From CAZAGD01 sp964484485 (GTDB lineage Bacteria; Desulfobacterota; SM23-61): a stretch of DNA of 23,694 nt. Positions 7,075-13,959 of this stretch are shown piece by piece. The position numbers were made by a program, and so were the translations under genes. Positions within the stretch are counted from its first letter, which is position 1, and each line of letters starts with the position of its first letter. Below the pieces are notes generated by a model. The model saw only the letters and a list, made by a program, of their open reading frames with translations, had not been told where the DNA came from and searched no databases. The stretch covers positions 1 to 23,694 of the forward strand of contig CAZAGD010000193.1 of the NCBI GenBank assembly GCA_964484485.1. The letters run 5' to 3'.

Positions 7075-7551
7075 ATGCGTATTGGGTTCGGATATGATGC
7101 GCATCCATTAGTAGAGGGCCGGAAATTAATCTTGGGCGGAGTGAAAATTCCTTATGAAAAAGGGTTAGCCGGCCATTCGGATGCGGATGTTTTAGTACAC
7201 GCCATTTGCGACAGTCTGTTAGGGGCTTTGGGTGCCGGAGATATCGGTCAACATTTTCCAGATCATGATCCTCGTTTTCAAGGTATTTCCAGTTTACTAC
7301 TGCTCAAAGAGGTAAAGTTTTTAATAGCCCAGAGTGGGTATTTAGTGGCCAATTTAGATGCCACAGTGATCATTGAAGAACCAAAGATTTTTCCCTATGC
7401 GCGGCAAATGAAAGAAAACATTAGCCAAACATTGGGGATTTCTCCACAACAGATTAATGTCAAAGCCACTACGGCGGAAGGTTTAGGGTTTGTGGGAGAG
7501 AGGAAAGGAATTGCCGCCTATGCGGTAGCTCTTTTATCTTCCCTAAAATAA
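7075..7551 (+). CDS. ispF: 2-C-methyl-D-erythritol 2,4-cyclodiphosphate synthase
   Basis: IspF cyclises CDP-methylerythritol 2-phosphate in the MEP pathway. The 158-residue protein has the metal ligands Asp8 and His10 (RIGFGYDAH) and His42. It also shows the loop GHSDADVLVHA, GDIGQHFPDHDP and the C-terminal TTAEGLGFVGERKGIAAYAV. The length is typical. It lies 10 bases after ispD, so the two consecutive-pathway enzymes are probably co-translated. IspE, the intervening kinase, is not in the window. Confidence 0.97.
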   Translation: MRIGFGYDAHPLVEGRKLILGGVKIPYEKGLAGHSDADVLVHAICDSLLGALGAGDIGQHFPDHDPRFQGISSLLLLKEVKFLIAQSGYLVANLDATVIIEEPKIFPYARQMKENISQTLGISPQQINVKATTAEGLGFVGERKGIAAYAVALLSSLK

Positions 7552-7555
7552 TAAT

Positions 7556-9019
7556 ATGGAAAATAAAATTCGGGTCCGCTTCGCCCCCAGTCCCACAGGT
7601 TTACTCCACGTAGGCAATGCCCGCACTGCCCTCTTCAATTACCTCTTCTGCCGGCAAAATCAAGGAAGTTTTATTTTACGTTTGGAGGATACCGACCAGC
7701 AAAGGTCAAGCAGAGAGGCTGAACAAGCGATTATGGAGGACTTACGCTGGTTAGGAATTGAATGGGATGAAGGTCCAGATCGGCCGGGTTTATACGGACC
7801 ATACCGCCAATCAGAGCGACTTAACATTTATGCGCAGTATGCGCAAGAACTTTTAGAGAAAGGCCTTGTTTACCGTTGTTATTGTCTCCCAGAAGAATTA
7901 GAAGCAAAGAGAAAGAATTTTCTGGCGCGAGGAATAGCTCCTCGGTACGATGGGCGATGCAGAAACTTAACCTCCCAAGAAGAAAACGAACTCCTTAAAG
8001 CTGGACGTGCTCCTTCCTTACGTTTTCATGTCAGCGCCAGAAATATTGAATTCCGGGACTTGATCAAAGGGCAAGTTTCTTTCGCCGGCGCCGACATCGG
8101 GGATTTTATAATTCTGCGGTCTGATGGCTTAGCCGCTTATAACTTTGCCGCGGTGGTGGACGATAGCTTAATGCAGGTCACCCACGTAATTCGGGGAGAG
8201 GATCATTTGGCCAATACAGCTCGACAGATTCTTTTGTATCGCGCCTTAGGTTTCGTTCCTCCTCTTTTTGGTCATCTGCCTTTAATTTTAGGGCCAGATC
8301 GGGCTCCACTGAGCAAACGCCATGGGGCTACGGCGGTAGCGCATTTTCGCGAAGAAGGATACTTGCCCGAGGCCTTGCTTAATTATTTAGCGCTTTTAGG
8401 TTGGTCTGGGGAAGAAGGACAAGAAATCTTCGAGCTCGGTGAATTGATTAACCATTTTTCTTTAGCGAGAGTGGCCAAGAGTCCGGCGGTCTTCAACTAT
8501 GCTAAATTGAAATGGATAAATCGCCAACATTTGAAAAAAGTAGCCGGCCCAAAGAAAGTGGCTTTGGTTCGGCCGTTCTTAGAAAAGAAAGGGTTAAAAA
8601 TTGAATCGACCGAGGAGACCATTTTGGCCAAAGTGGTGGAGATATATTGGGAAGAAGTAGACACTTTGGCGCAGTTAGCAGAGCGGATAGCCTTTTTTTG
8701 GGTAGAGACCTTGCCGCCAGAGCCAGAAACTTGGACACTTTTGCAAAAGGAGGAGAATTTAAAAATCTTGGCCACTTGGCGGGCCGAGATAGAAAAGGTG
8801 GAGCAAATAGACCAAAACAGTTATCGCCAGCTGATTGGAACTCTAAATCAAATTTTAGGCATCTCTGGAAAAGCACTTCTTCTGCCTATCAGGGCCGCCT
8901 TAACTGGGAAAATAAAAGGCCCGGAATTAGAAAAAATTTTTCTCTCCTTGGGTAAAGAAAAAATTTTAAATAAAATAGATTATGTACTAAAGGCCAGGGC
9001 CGAAGAAAGGAGCGAGTAA
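7556..9019 (+). CDS. gltX: Glutamyl-tRNA synthetase
   Basis: This 487-residue class I synthetase charges tRNA-Glu (and possibly tRNA-Gln) in the cytoplasm. The HIGH-type motif is HVGN (18-21) inside RFAPSPTGLLHVGNARTAL. The KMSKS-type motif is LSKRHG (252-257). A zinc-knuckle pattern is visible with Cys108, Cys110 and Cys135. The C-terminal anticodon-binding half is present and of normal length. Only four bases separate it from the ispF stop. There is no clear ribosome site before the ATG at 7556, which points to translational coupling. Whether it is discriminating or also mischarges tRNA-Gln cannot be read here. Confidence 0.96.
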   Translation: MENKIRVRFAPSPTGLLHVGNARTALFNYLFCRQNQGSFILRLEDTDQQRSSREAEQAIMEDLRWLGIEWDEGPDRPGLYGPYRQSERLNIYAQYAQELLEKGLVYRCYCLPEELEAKRKNFLARGIAPRYDGRCRNLTSQEENELLKAGRAPSLRFHVSARNIEFRDLIKGQVSFAGADIGDFIILRSDGLAAYNFAAVVDDSLMQVTHVIRGEDHLANTARQILLYRALGFVPPLFGHLPLILGPDRAPLSKRHGATAVAHFREEGYLPEALLNYLALLGWSGEEGQEIFELGELINHFSLARVAKSPAVFNYAKLKWINRQHLKKVAGPKKVALVRPFLEKKGLKIESTEETILAKVVEIYWEEVDTLAQLAERIAFFWVETLPPEPETWTLLQKEENLKILATWRAEIEKVEQIDQNSYRQLIGTLNQILGISGKALLLPIRAALTGKIKGPELEKIFLSLGKEKILNKIDYVLKARAEERSE

Positions 9020-9021
9020 GC

Positions 9022-10026
9022 GTGGCTAACCAAGAGTTATTAGATTATATTCCCCGTTTTAAAAATGCCCGCATCATGGTTATCGGCGACTTGATGGTCG
9101 ATGAGTATATTTGGGGAAATGTTTCCCGCATATCTCCGGAGGCCCCCGTCCCGGTAGTTAACGTGACCTCGGAAAATCTTTGTTTGGGAGGAGCGGGCAA
9201 CGTAGTCAACAACATTTTTACTTTGGGCGGGAAAGTCTTCATCGCTGGGGTAGTGGGCAATGATGAGATGGGGCGGAAAGTAATCCATGACCTGCGCAAA
9301 ATGGGCATAGATACCAAGGGAATAATCGTGGAAACACAGCGCGTAACTACGGTAAAGACGCGGATAATAGCCCACCATCAACAGGTTGTTCGTTATGATC
9401 GCGAAGTTGTTCGCCCGATTTTTCCTGAGAATGTAAAACAGATAATAAATCTTTTGCAAACCTGGCTTCCGGAAATAGATGCCGTATTGATATCCGATTA
9501 TGGTAAGGGAGTTATCTGCGGACCTTTGATGGAGCAAGTTCGGGCTTTAGTCAAGAGAGCGGGAAAAATAATTACCGTGGATCCGAAAGTTAAAAACTTT
9601 CCATTTTTTGGCGAAGTAACAGTGATCACGCCTAACCATTTAGAGGCAGCCGAAGCAGCTGGCCGCTGGATTCAGAATGAAGAAGATCTAATGGTAGTGG
9701 GCCAGACACTTTTGGAGCGTTTACGGGCGCAATCAGTGCTCATTACTCGCGGAGAAAAAGGGATGAGCTTATTTCAGGATAATGGAGAGGTGACCCATAT
9801 ACCTACCGTAGCTAAGGAAGTTTATGATGTGACCGGAGCTGGTGATACAGTCATATCAGTCTTGACCCTGGCTATGGCTTGTGGGGCTCCCGTAAAAGAG
9901 GCGGCTATGCTGGCTAATATTGCCGCCGGAATTGTAGTTGGTGAAGTGGGGACGGCTACGGTCAAGTCTGCGGAGCTGGAAGATGCGGTAAAAAATGGGA
10001 TTCGGGTAAAGAAGCAAAATATTTAG
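9022..10026 (+). CDS. rfaE1: RfaE1/HldA-type sugar-phosphate kinase (PfkB family)
   Basis: This 334-residue ribokinase/PfkB-family kinase most resembles the kinase domain of RfaE/HldE, which phosphorylates D-glycero-D-manno-heptose 7-phosphate in ADP-heptose synthesis for LPS. Signatures include VIGDLMVDEYIWG, RISPEAPVPVV, LGGAGNVVNN, VVRYDRE, ISDYGKG, TPNHLEA, ITRGEKGM and the catalytic DVTGAGDT near the C-terminus. The separate nucleotidyltransferase domain of fused HldE proteins is absent, so this is the single-domain form. The start is GTG at 9022, two bases after the gltX stop, with AGGAG upstream. Other sugar substrates are possible. No LPS genes flank it, so the heptose role is inferred from family resemblance. 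Confidence 0.82.
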   Translation: MANQELLDYIPRFKNARIMVIGDLMVDEYIWGNVSRISPEAPVPVVNVTSENLCLGGAGNVVNNIFTLGGKVFIAGVVGNDEMGRKVIHDLRKMGIDTKGIIVETQRVTTVKTRIIAHHQQVVRYDREVVRPIFPENVKQIINLLQTWLPEIDAVLISDYGKGVICGPLMEQVRALVKRAGKIITVDPKVKNFPFFGEVTVITPNHLEAAEAAGRWIQNEEDLMVVGQTLLERLRAQSVLITRGEKGMSLFQDNGEVTHIPTVAKEVYDVTGAGDTVISVLTLAMACGAPVKEAAMLANIAAGIVVGEVGTATVKSAELEDAVKNGIRVKKQNI

Positions 10027-10049
10027 CTCCCCAGGAAGAGGAGAGATGA

Positions 10050-10601
10050 GTGAGTGTGCCGCATGCCCCCCAGAAAGTTAAATTAGTGATGAGTTTTCTT
10101 TATAATCAAGAAAATGATTTTCAGGAAGCGGTGCAGGTAACTGGGGAAAAGTATGGACCAGTCGATTTAGTCAGTGAACCTTTGGCTTTTAACTTTACGG
10201 ATTATTATGAGCCCGAGATGGGCAAAAATCTGCAGCGTCGTTTGGTGAGTTTTGAACCTTTAATTTGCGCAGATTCTATAGTGGCAATAAAACTTTGGAC
10301 CAATGAATTAGAAAAGTGTTTGGTGAATGAAAGAGGAGGACGCAAAGTAAATATTGACCCGGGATATTTAGCTGCCGCCAAGTTTGTTTTGGCTACGGGG
10401 AAAGATTATAGTCATCGGATTTATTTAGGCCAAGGAATTTATGGCGATTTGACTTTGATATTTAAAAAAGGAAGTTTTCAACCTTTGTCCTGGACATATC
10501 CGGATTATGCTTCGTCGCCCTTATTAGACTTGCTTAACCTCTTACGCCGCAAGTATCTCTGGCAGCTAAAGAGGTTGTCGCCAAAACGGGGAGAGGAATA
10601 G
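10050..10601 (+). CDS. DUF4416 family protein, function unknown
   Basis: This 183-residue protein matches the DUF4416 family. It has the KLVMSFLYNQ start, a central FTDYYEPEMG, and the characteristic block RKVNIDPGYLAAAKFVLAT followed by KDYSHRIYLGQGIYGDLTL and the motif LSWTYPDYAS. No signal peptide or membrane helix is visible, so it is likely cytoplasmic. The biochemical role of the family is unknown to me. The GTG at 10050 is about six bases after AGGAGAG; a second in-frame GTG (10056) is possible. It lies between a sugar kinase and yicC-gmk-rpoZ in the same packed operon, which hints at a core cellular role but does not identify one. Confidence 0.85.
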   Translation: MSVPHAPQKVKLVMSFLYNQENDFQEAVQVTGEKYGPVDLVSEPLAFNFTDYYEPEMGKNLQRRLVSFEPLICADSIVAIKLWTNELEKCLVNERGGRKVNIDPGYLAAAKFVLATGKDYSHRIYLGQGIYGDLTLIFKKGSFQPLSWTYPDYASSPLLDLLNLLRRKYLWQLKRLSPKRGEE

Positions 10602-10611
10602 CGGAGATATC

Positions 10612-11490
10612 ATGATTAAATCTATGACCGGCTATGGCCGGGGAGAATGGAAAGATGAAAATAGACAAGTGGAAGTAGAAATAAAATCTTTTAACCATCG
10701 TTATTGCGATGTGCAAATCCATCTTCCCCGCCGGCTAAACTCCTTGGAAGGCCAGGTGCGTCAATTAGTTAAACAAAGAGTTTCCCGCGGGCGAATAGAA
10801 GTTTTCGTGCAGATGAGTGATGCTTCTTTGGCTGAACAAAAGTTAGAAGTGGACTTAGAGTTGGCTAAGGACTACTTATTAGGGTTGCGGACGCTCCAAG
10901 AAAAATTAGGTATTCCGGGGGAGATTAACTTGGAGACCTTTGTTAACTTTCGGGAAATTTTTACGCGCAAAGAAGTTGAAGCTAATTTAGAAAAGGAATG
11001 GACTATTTTACAAGCTGCTCTAGAAGAGGCCTTAATCTCTTTGGATAGAATGCGCCAAGAAGAAGGAAATATCTTAGCTCAGGATTTTCAGCAGCGCCTG
11101 CGAACCGTGGTTGAATTCGTGCGCCATATTGAAGAAAGAGCTCCCTTAGCTCTGAAGAACTATCACCAGCGTCTTCGCCAAAAGGTGCAAGAATTTTGTC
11201 TGGAGGAGCATGTTGATGAAGCACGCCTGGCTCAAGAAATCGCTTATCTGGCAGAACGGAGCGATATTAGCGAAGAACTGGTCAGGATGAAGAGTCACCT
11301 CTACCAATTTCGAGAAATGTTGGGGCGGGCGGAGCCCATGGGCCGCAAATTAGAATTTATTCTCCAAGAGATTAACCGCGAGGCAAATACTATCGCGGCA
11401 AAAGCAAGTGATGCCGAGACAGCCCAATTAGTAGTGGAGATAAAGAGTGAACTGGAGAAAATGCGGGAACAGGTGCAAAATGTGGAATAG
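10612..11490 (+). CDS. yicC: YicC-family endoribonuclease
   Basis: This 292-residue protein belongs to the YicC family; the E. coli member has been described as an endoribonuclease acting on RNA. The N-terminal domain opens with the conserved IKSMTGYGRGE and has EIKSFNHRYCDVQIHLPR and SRGRIEVFV. The C-terminal domain has the conserved HVDEARLAQEIAYLAERSDI block, RMKSHLYQFREML, and the motif KLEFILQEINREANTIAAK that ends the family. Length is typical (about 290). It starts 10 bases after the DUF4416 stop and precedes gmk-rpoZ, the normal neighbourhood of this gene in many bacteria. Confidence 0.93.
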   Translation: MIKSMTGYGRGEWKDENRQVEVEIKSFNHRYCDVQIHLPRRLNSLEGQVRQLVKQRVSRGRIEVFVQMSDASLAEQKLEVDLELAKDYLLGLRTLQEKLGIPGEINLETFVNFREIFTRKEVEANLEKEWTILQAALEEALISLDRMRQEEGNILAQDFQQRLRTVVEFVRHIEERAPLALKNYHQRLRQKVQEFCLEEHVDEARLAQEIAYLAERSDISEELVRMKSHLYQFREMLGRAEPMGRKLEFILQEINREANTIAAKASDAETAQLVVEIKSELEKMREQVQNVE

Positions 11491-11527
11491 GCTAGCTTAA
11501 AAAAACTTTAAGGGAGGAAGATAACTT

Positions 11528-12151
11528 TTGGTGGTAGGGGCGAAACAAGGCATTTTGTTTATCGTGTCTGCCCCTTCGGGAGCAGGAAAGACTACCCTCT
11601 GTCAGGCTATGACTCGTCTTTTCCCTGATCTTTATTATTCGATTTCTTACACCACCCGACCTCCTCGACCAGGAGACGAGGAAGGAAAAGACTATTATTT
11701 TGTAACCAAGACAGAATTTCAGGCCATGATAGCGCGGGGGGATTTGGCCGAGTGGGCGGAAATATACGGCTATTATTATGGAACATCCCGGGCCATTTTG
11801 GAGAAAAAGTTGCAAGAAGGCCGGCACGTAATTTTGGACATTGATGGGCAGGGAGCAAAGCAATTGCGGGAACAAAATTGGCCGGGAGTTTTTATTTTTA
11901 TTCTTCCCCCCTCTCTGGAGGAACTTAAGAGAAGACTTAGCCAGCGCCACACCGAAAGTCTCGCGGCGTATACGGCCCGCATAAATAAGGCCAAAGTGGA
12001 AATTTGGGAAGCACGCTGGTATGATTATATTATCGTAAATGACGTCTTAGAAAAAGCCCAAGAAGAGTTAAAAGCAATTATTCTGGCTGAGCAATGTCGC
12101 CGGGCAAGGAAGGAAGATAAATTGGCCGAAATTTTGAACCAAGATTGTTAA
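11528..12151 (+). CDS. gmk: Guanylate kinase
   Basis: Gmk phosphorylates GMP to GDP with ATP in purine nucleotide metabolism. The 207-residue protein has the P-loop APSGAGKTT (15-23), the GMP-binding segment SYTTRPPRPGDEEGKDY (Arg44, Arg47), and ILDIDGQGAKQLR with FILPPSLEEL. The start is most likely TTG at 11528, because GGGAGGA lies nine bases upstream; the GTG three bases later would leave a spacing of twelve. It follows yicC by 37 bases and precedes rpoZ by 19. The family call is firm and the exact start a little less so. Confidence 0.95.
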   Translation: MVVGAKQGILFIVSAPSGAGKTTLCQAMTRLFPDLYYSISYTTRPPRPGDEEGKDYYFVTKTEFQAMIARGDLAEWAEIYGYYYGTSRAILEKKLQEGRHVILDIDGQGAKQLREQNWPGVFIFILPPSLEELKRRLSQRHTESLAAYTARINKAKVEIWEARWYDYIIVNDVLEKAQEELKAIILAEQCRRARKEDKLAEILNQDC

Positions 12152-12170
12152 TAAAAAGGAGGTATAATCT

Positions 12171-12395
12171 ATGGCCCGCATAACAGTGGAAGATTGTTTG
12201 CGACGAGTGCCTAACCGTTTCATTTTAGTGTTAATGGCGGCGGCGCGTACTAAACAACTACTTAAAGGGTCAAAACCAAGAGTGCAGACTGATAATAAAG
12301 AGGTAGTTTTGGCCTTGCGGGAAATTGCCGCTGGGAAAGTTACGCTACTGATGAACAAAAACGAAAAAAATATAAGGAGAAGAGATAATGGCTGA
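12171..12395 (+). CDS. rpoZ: RNA polymerase omega subunit
   Basis: This 74-residue protein is the small omega subunit that helps the beta' subunit fold and assemble into RNA polymerase. It has the typical opening MARITVEDCLRRVPNRF, followed by the segment LVLMAAARTKQL and the later DNKEVVLALREIAAGKV. AAGGAGGT lies just before the ATG. The end overlaps the pyrF start by eight bases. Gene order yicC-gmk-rpoZ is widely conserved. Confidence 0.95.
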   Translation: MARITVEDCLRRVPNRFILVLMAAARTKQLLKGSKPRVQTDNKEVVLALREIAAGKVTLLMNKNEKNIRRRDNG

Positions 12396-13134
12396 ATCGG
12401 CAGCCTTGAGCCCGGCGGATGTTATACAGAAGATTATCTTCGCTTTAGATGTAGCTAATCTGATGGAGGCCAGAAGATTCATTAACTTGCTGAAAGATAA
12501 AGTGGGCTTCTTTAAGATTGGCCTGGAGCTTTATACGGCCTATGGCCCAGAAGCCATAAAAGCGGTGCAAGCAGAAGGGGGAAAAGTTTTTTTGGATTTA
12601 AAATTCCATGACATTCCCCAGACAGTTTCCCGGGCTGCCGCCGAAGCGGTTAAACAGGGAGTAGCTATGCTTAACGTGCATGTGGCCGGGGGCTGGGAAA
12701 TGATGCATAAAACCGTGGAAAGCTGTCAGCAAATAGCCCAAGAAATGAATTGTGCTCCCCCCCTTATCTTAGGGGTAACCCTTCTCACCAGCCTCGATGA
12801 AGGCAATTTAAACCAAATAGGCCTGATTGGTCCCCTCCAAGAAAGGGTGGTTAGATTAGCAGAGTTGGCCAAGACTGCTGGTCTTCAGGGAGTGGTAGCT
12901 TCTCCCCAGGAGATAAGCCTTATCCGTCAAAAATGTGGAACTTCTTTCGTTATCGTAACGCCTGGAATCCGCCCCGCCTTCAGTCAAGTGGAGAAAGATG
13001 ACCAAAAAAGAATGATGACTCCTAAAGAAGCTATCGCGGCCGGGGCTGACTTTATTGTCTTGGGACGTCCCATACGTATGGCCCCTGATCCAGTGGCTGC
13101 TATGGAAAAAGTCATAGCCGAGATTATTTCTTAA
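12388..13134 (+). CDS. pyrF: Orotidine 5'-phosphate decarboxylase
   Basis: PyrF decarboxylates OMP to UMP, the last step of pyrimidine synthesis. The 248-residue protein has IIFALDVAN (Asp21), the catalytic DLKFHDIP tetrad region (Asp70, Lys72, Asp75), HVAGGWEMM, VTPGIRPAF with the following DDQKR, and IVLGRPI near the C-terminus. The ATG overlaps the end of rpoZ by eight bases, with AAGGAGAAGAG upstream inside rpoZ. No other pyr genes are nearby. It is the last gene of the ispD-pyrF run; a convergent cupin gene follows and I see no clear terminator between them. Confidence 0.96.
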   Translation: MAESAALSPADVIQKIIFALDVANLMEARRFINLLKDKVGFFKIGLELYTAYGPEAIKAVQAEGGKVFLDLKFHDIPQTVSRAAAEAVKQGVAMLNVHVAGGWEMMHKTVESCQQIAQEMNCAPPLILGVTLLTSLDEGNLNQIGLIGPLQERVVRLAELAKTAGLQGVVASPQEISLIRQKCGTSFVIVTPGIRPAFSQVEKDDQKRMMTPKEAIAAGADFIVLGRPIRMAPDPVAAMEKVIAEIIS

Positions 13135-13246
13135 TTCCTTGCCTTTTGGTCCGGCCATTTAATAATTACCTTAGGTCACAGCAAATGTAAAATGCTTCTG
13201 GGTGGGTTGGGGAGAAGAAAAAATTAAATAGGCCTAAACCTTAAGG

Positions 13247-13588
13247 TTAGAAGAGGGGAGGAACAAAGACATCAAAGTTCAAGATTTCCTCTTGGACATC
13301 AAAGATGCGGTGGCGAGTGTTCTTGGGAACGCGGATGAGCGATCCTTTAGAAATAGGAAATTCTCCCACGCCCTCGATCCACATCCGAGCTTGGCCAGCC
13401 AGAATAAAAATGATATCTTCTTGGATTTCGTGGATATGGATGGGTATTTCGTCACCCACAGGGATCTTAACCAAAAAACAAGTGAGGGGGCTTTGATCGT
13501 CCTTTTGCGTTAAGAAGGGTTTAATTTGGATGGGGAGAAAAGGATGAGGTTGCCAGGGTAACTCCCCCTCTCTTTTTAAAAAAATCAT
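13247..13588 (-). CDS. Small single-domain cupin
   Basis: This 113-residue protein is a small beta-barrel cupin. Motif 1 reads GDEIPIHIHEIQEDIIFILAG, giving the HxH...E metal-binding arrangement. Motif 2 includes GSLIRVPKNTRH with the fourth ligand His. The substrate is unknown; small cupins act as sensors, isomerases or binding proteins. I start it at the ATG at 13588, which is preceded by GGAGGGC at suitable spacing. A longer in-frame start at 13657 adds 23 codons with no ribosome site and would overlap the divergent promoter. It is a lone gene in opposite orientation between two long plus-strand operons. Confidence 0.78.
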   Translation of the reverse strand: MIFLKREGELPWQPHPFLPIQIKPFLTQKDDQSPLTCFLVKIPVGDEIPIHIHEIQEDIIFILAGQARMWIEGVGEFPISKGSLIRVPKNTRHRIFDVQEEILNFDVFVPPLF

Positions 13589-13639
13589 GATTTGCCCTCC
13601 GTGAATAATTAGGGTTAATAAAGAATGGTCAGCGCTAAT

Positions 13640-13668
13640 TTGACAAAAGCTGTTCATTAGTATATTAT
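13640..13668 (+). promoter_or_regulatory. Near-consensus promoter for the DUF465-ilv-leu operon
   Basis: TTGACA (13640-13645) and TATTAT (13663-13668) are separated by exactly 17 bases, the best promoter match in the window. The first gene starts about 50 bases downstream. The leader is too short for a T-box or a peptide attenuator. On the other strand, TTGTCA overlaps this -35 box and may serve the cupin gene. Confidence 0.8.
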
Positions 13669-13718
13669 TTTATTTTTAAAAATAGCAAGAGCCTCCTTAA
13701 TAAAAAGAGGAGAAAAAA

Positions 13719-13955
13719 ATGGAAAAGAAGGATCTGGAACTTATTCAGAAATATATAAACGTGGATCCGGAGCTTAAACGTTACGTGGAGGAGCACGAGG
13801 AGTTCGAAAAAAAATTGGAAGAGATGAACCGGAGGATATATCTTACTCCTGAGGAAGAAGTGGAGCGCAAAAAAATTCAGAAATTAAAACTAGCGGGTCG
13901 CGATCGGATCGAGGCTATTTTGGCCAAATACAGGTCGCTAAATAAATTGGGGTGA
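13719..13955 (+). CDS. DUF465 (YdcH-like) small coiled-coil protein
   Basis: This 78-residue, highly charged protein is predicted helical. It has the DUF465-type signature: an EEHEEFEKKLEEMN heptad-like stretch, the motif YLTPEEEVERKKIQKLKL and the ending RDRIEAILAKY. The function of the family is not established. AGAGGAG precedes the ATG. It is the first gene after the strong promoter and ends four bases before the ilvB start, so it is probably translationally coupled to branched-chain amino-acid synthesis. No cysteines, signal peptide or membrane segment are present. Confidence 0.72.
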   Translation: MEKKDLELIQKYINVDPELKRYVEEHEEFEKKLEEMNRRIYLTPEEEVERKKIQKLKLAGRDRIEAILAKYRSLNKLG

Positions 13956-13959
13956 GATT

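Noticed and set aside
8497..8955. Several frames in both directions inside gltX
   Set aside because: They are shadows of the C-terminal anticodon-binding region of gltX, which is intact and of normal length.
9040..9537. 165-codon antisense frame inside the RfaE1-type kinase gene
   Set aside because: The plus-strand kinase is well supported along the whole span; the antisense product has no recognisable motif.
11492..11950. 152-codon antisense frame over gmk
   Set aside because: It is a shadow of the clear guanylate kinase, and its composition looks like translated antisense.
13237..13248. Perfect palindrome AACCTTAAGGTT at the cupin stop codon
   Set aside because: No T tract follows on either strand and it overlaps the stop codon, so neither a terminator nor an operator is supported.
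13669..13718. Possible T-box or leader-peptide attenuator before the ilv operon
   Set aside because: Only about 50 bases separate the promoter from the first ATG; no T-box sequence, hairpin or run of Leu/Val/Ile codons is present.
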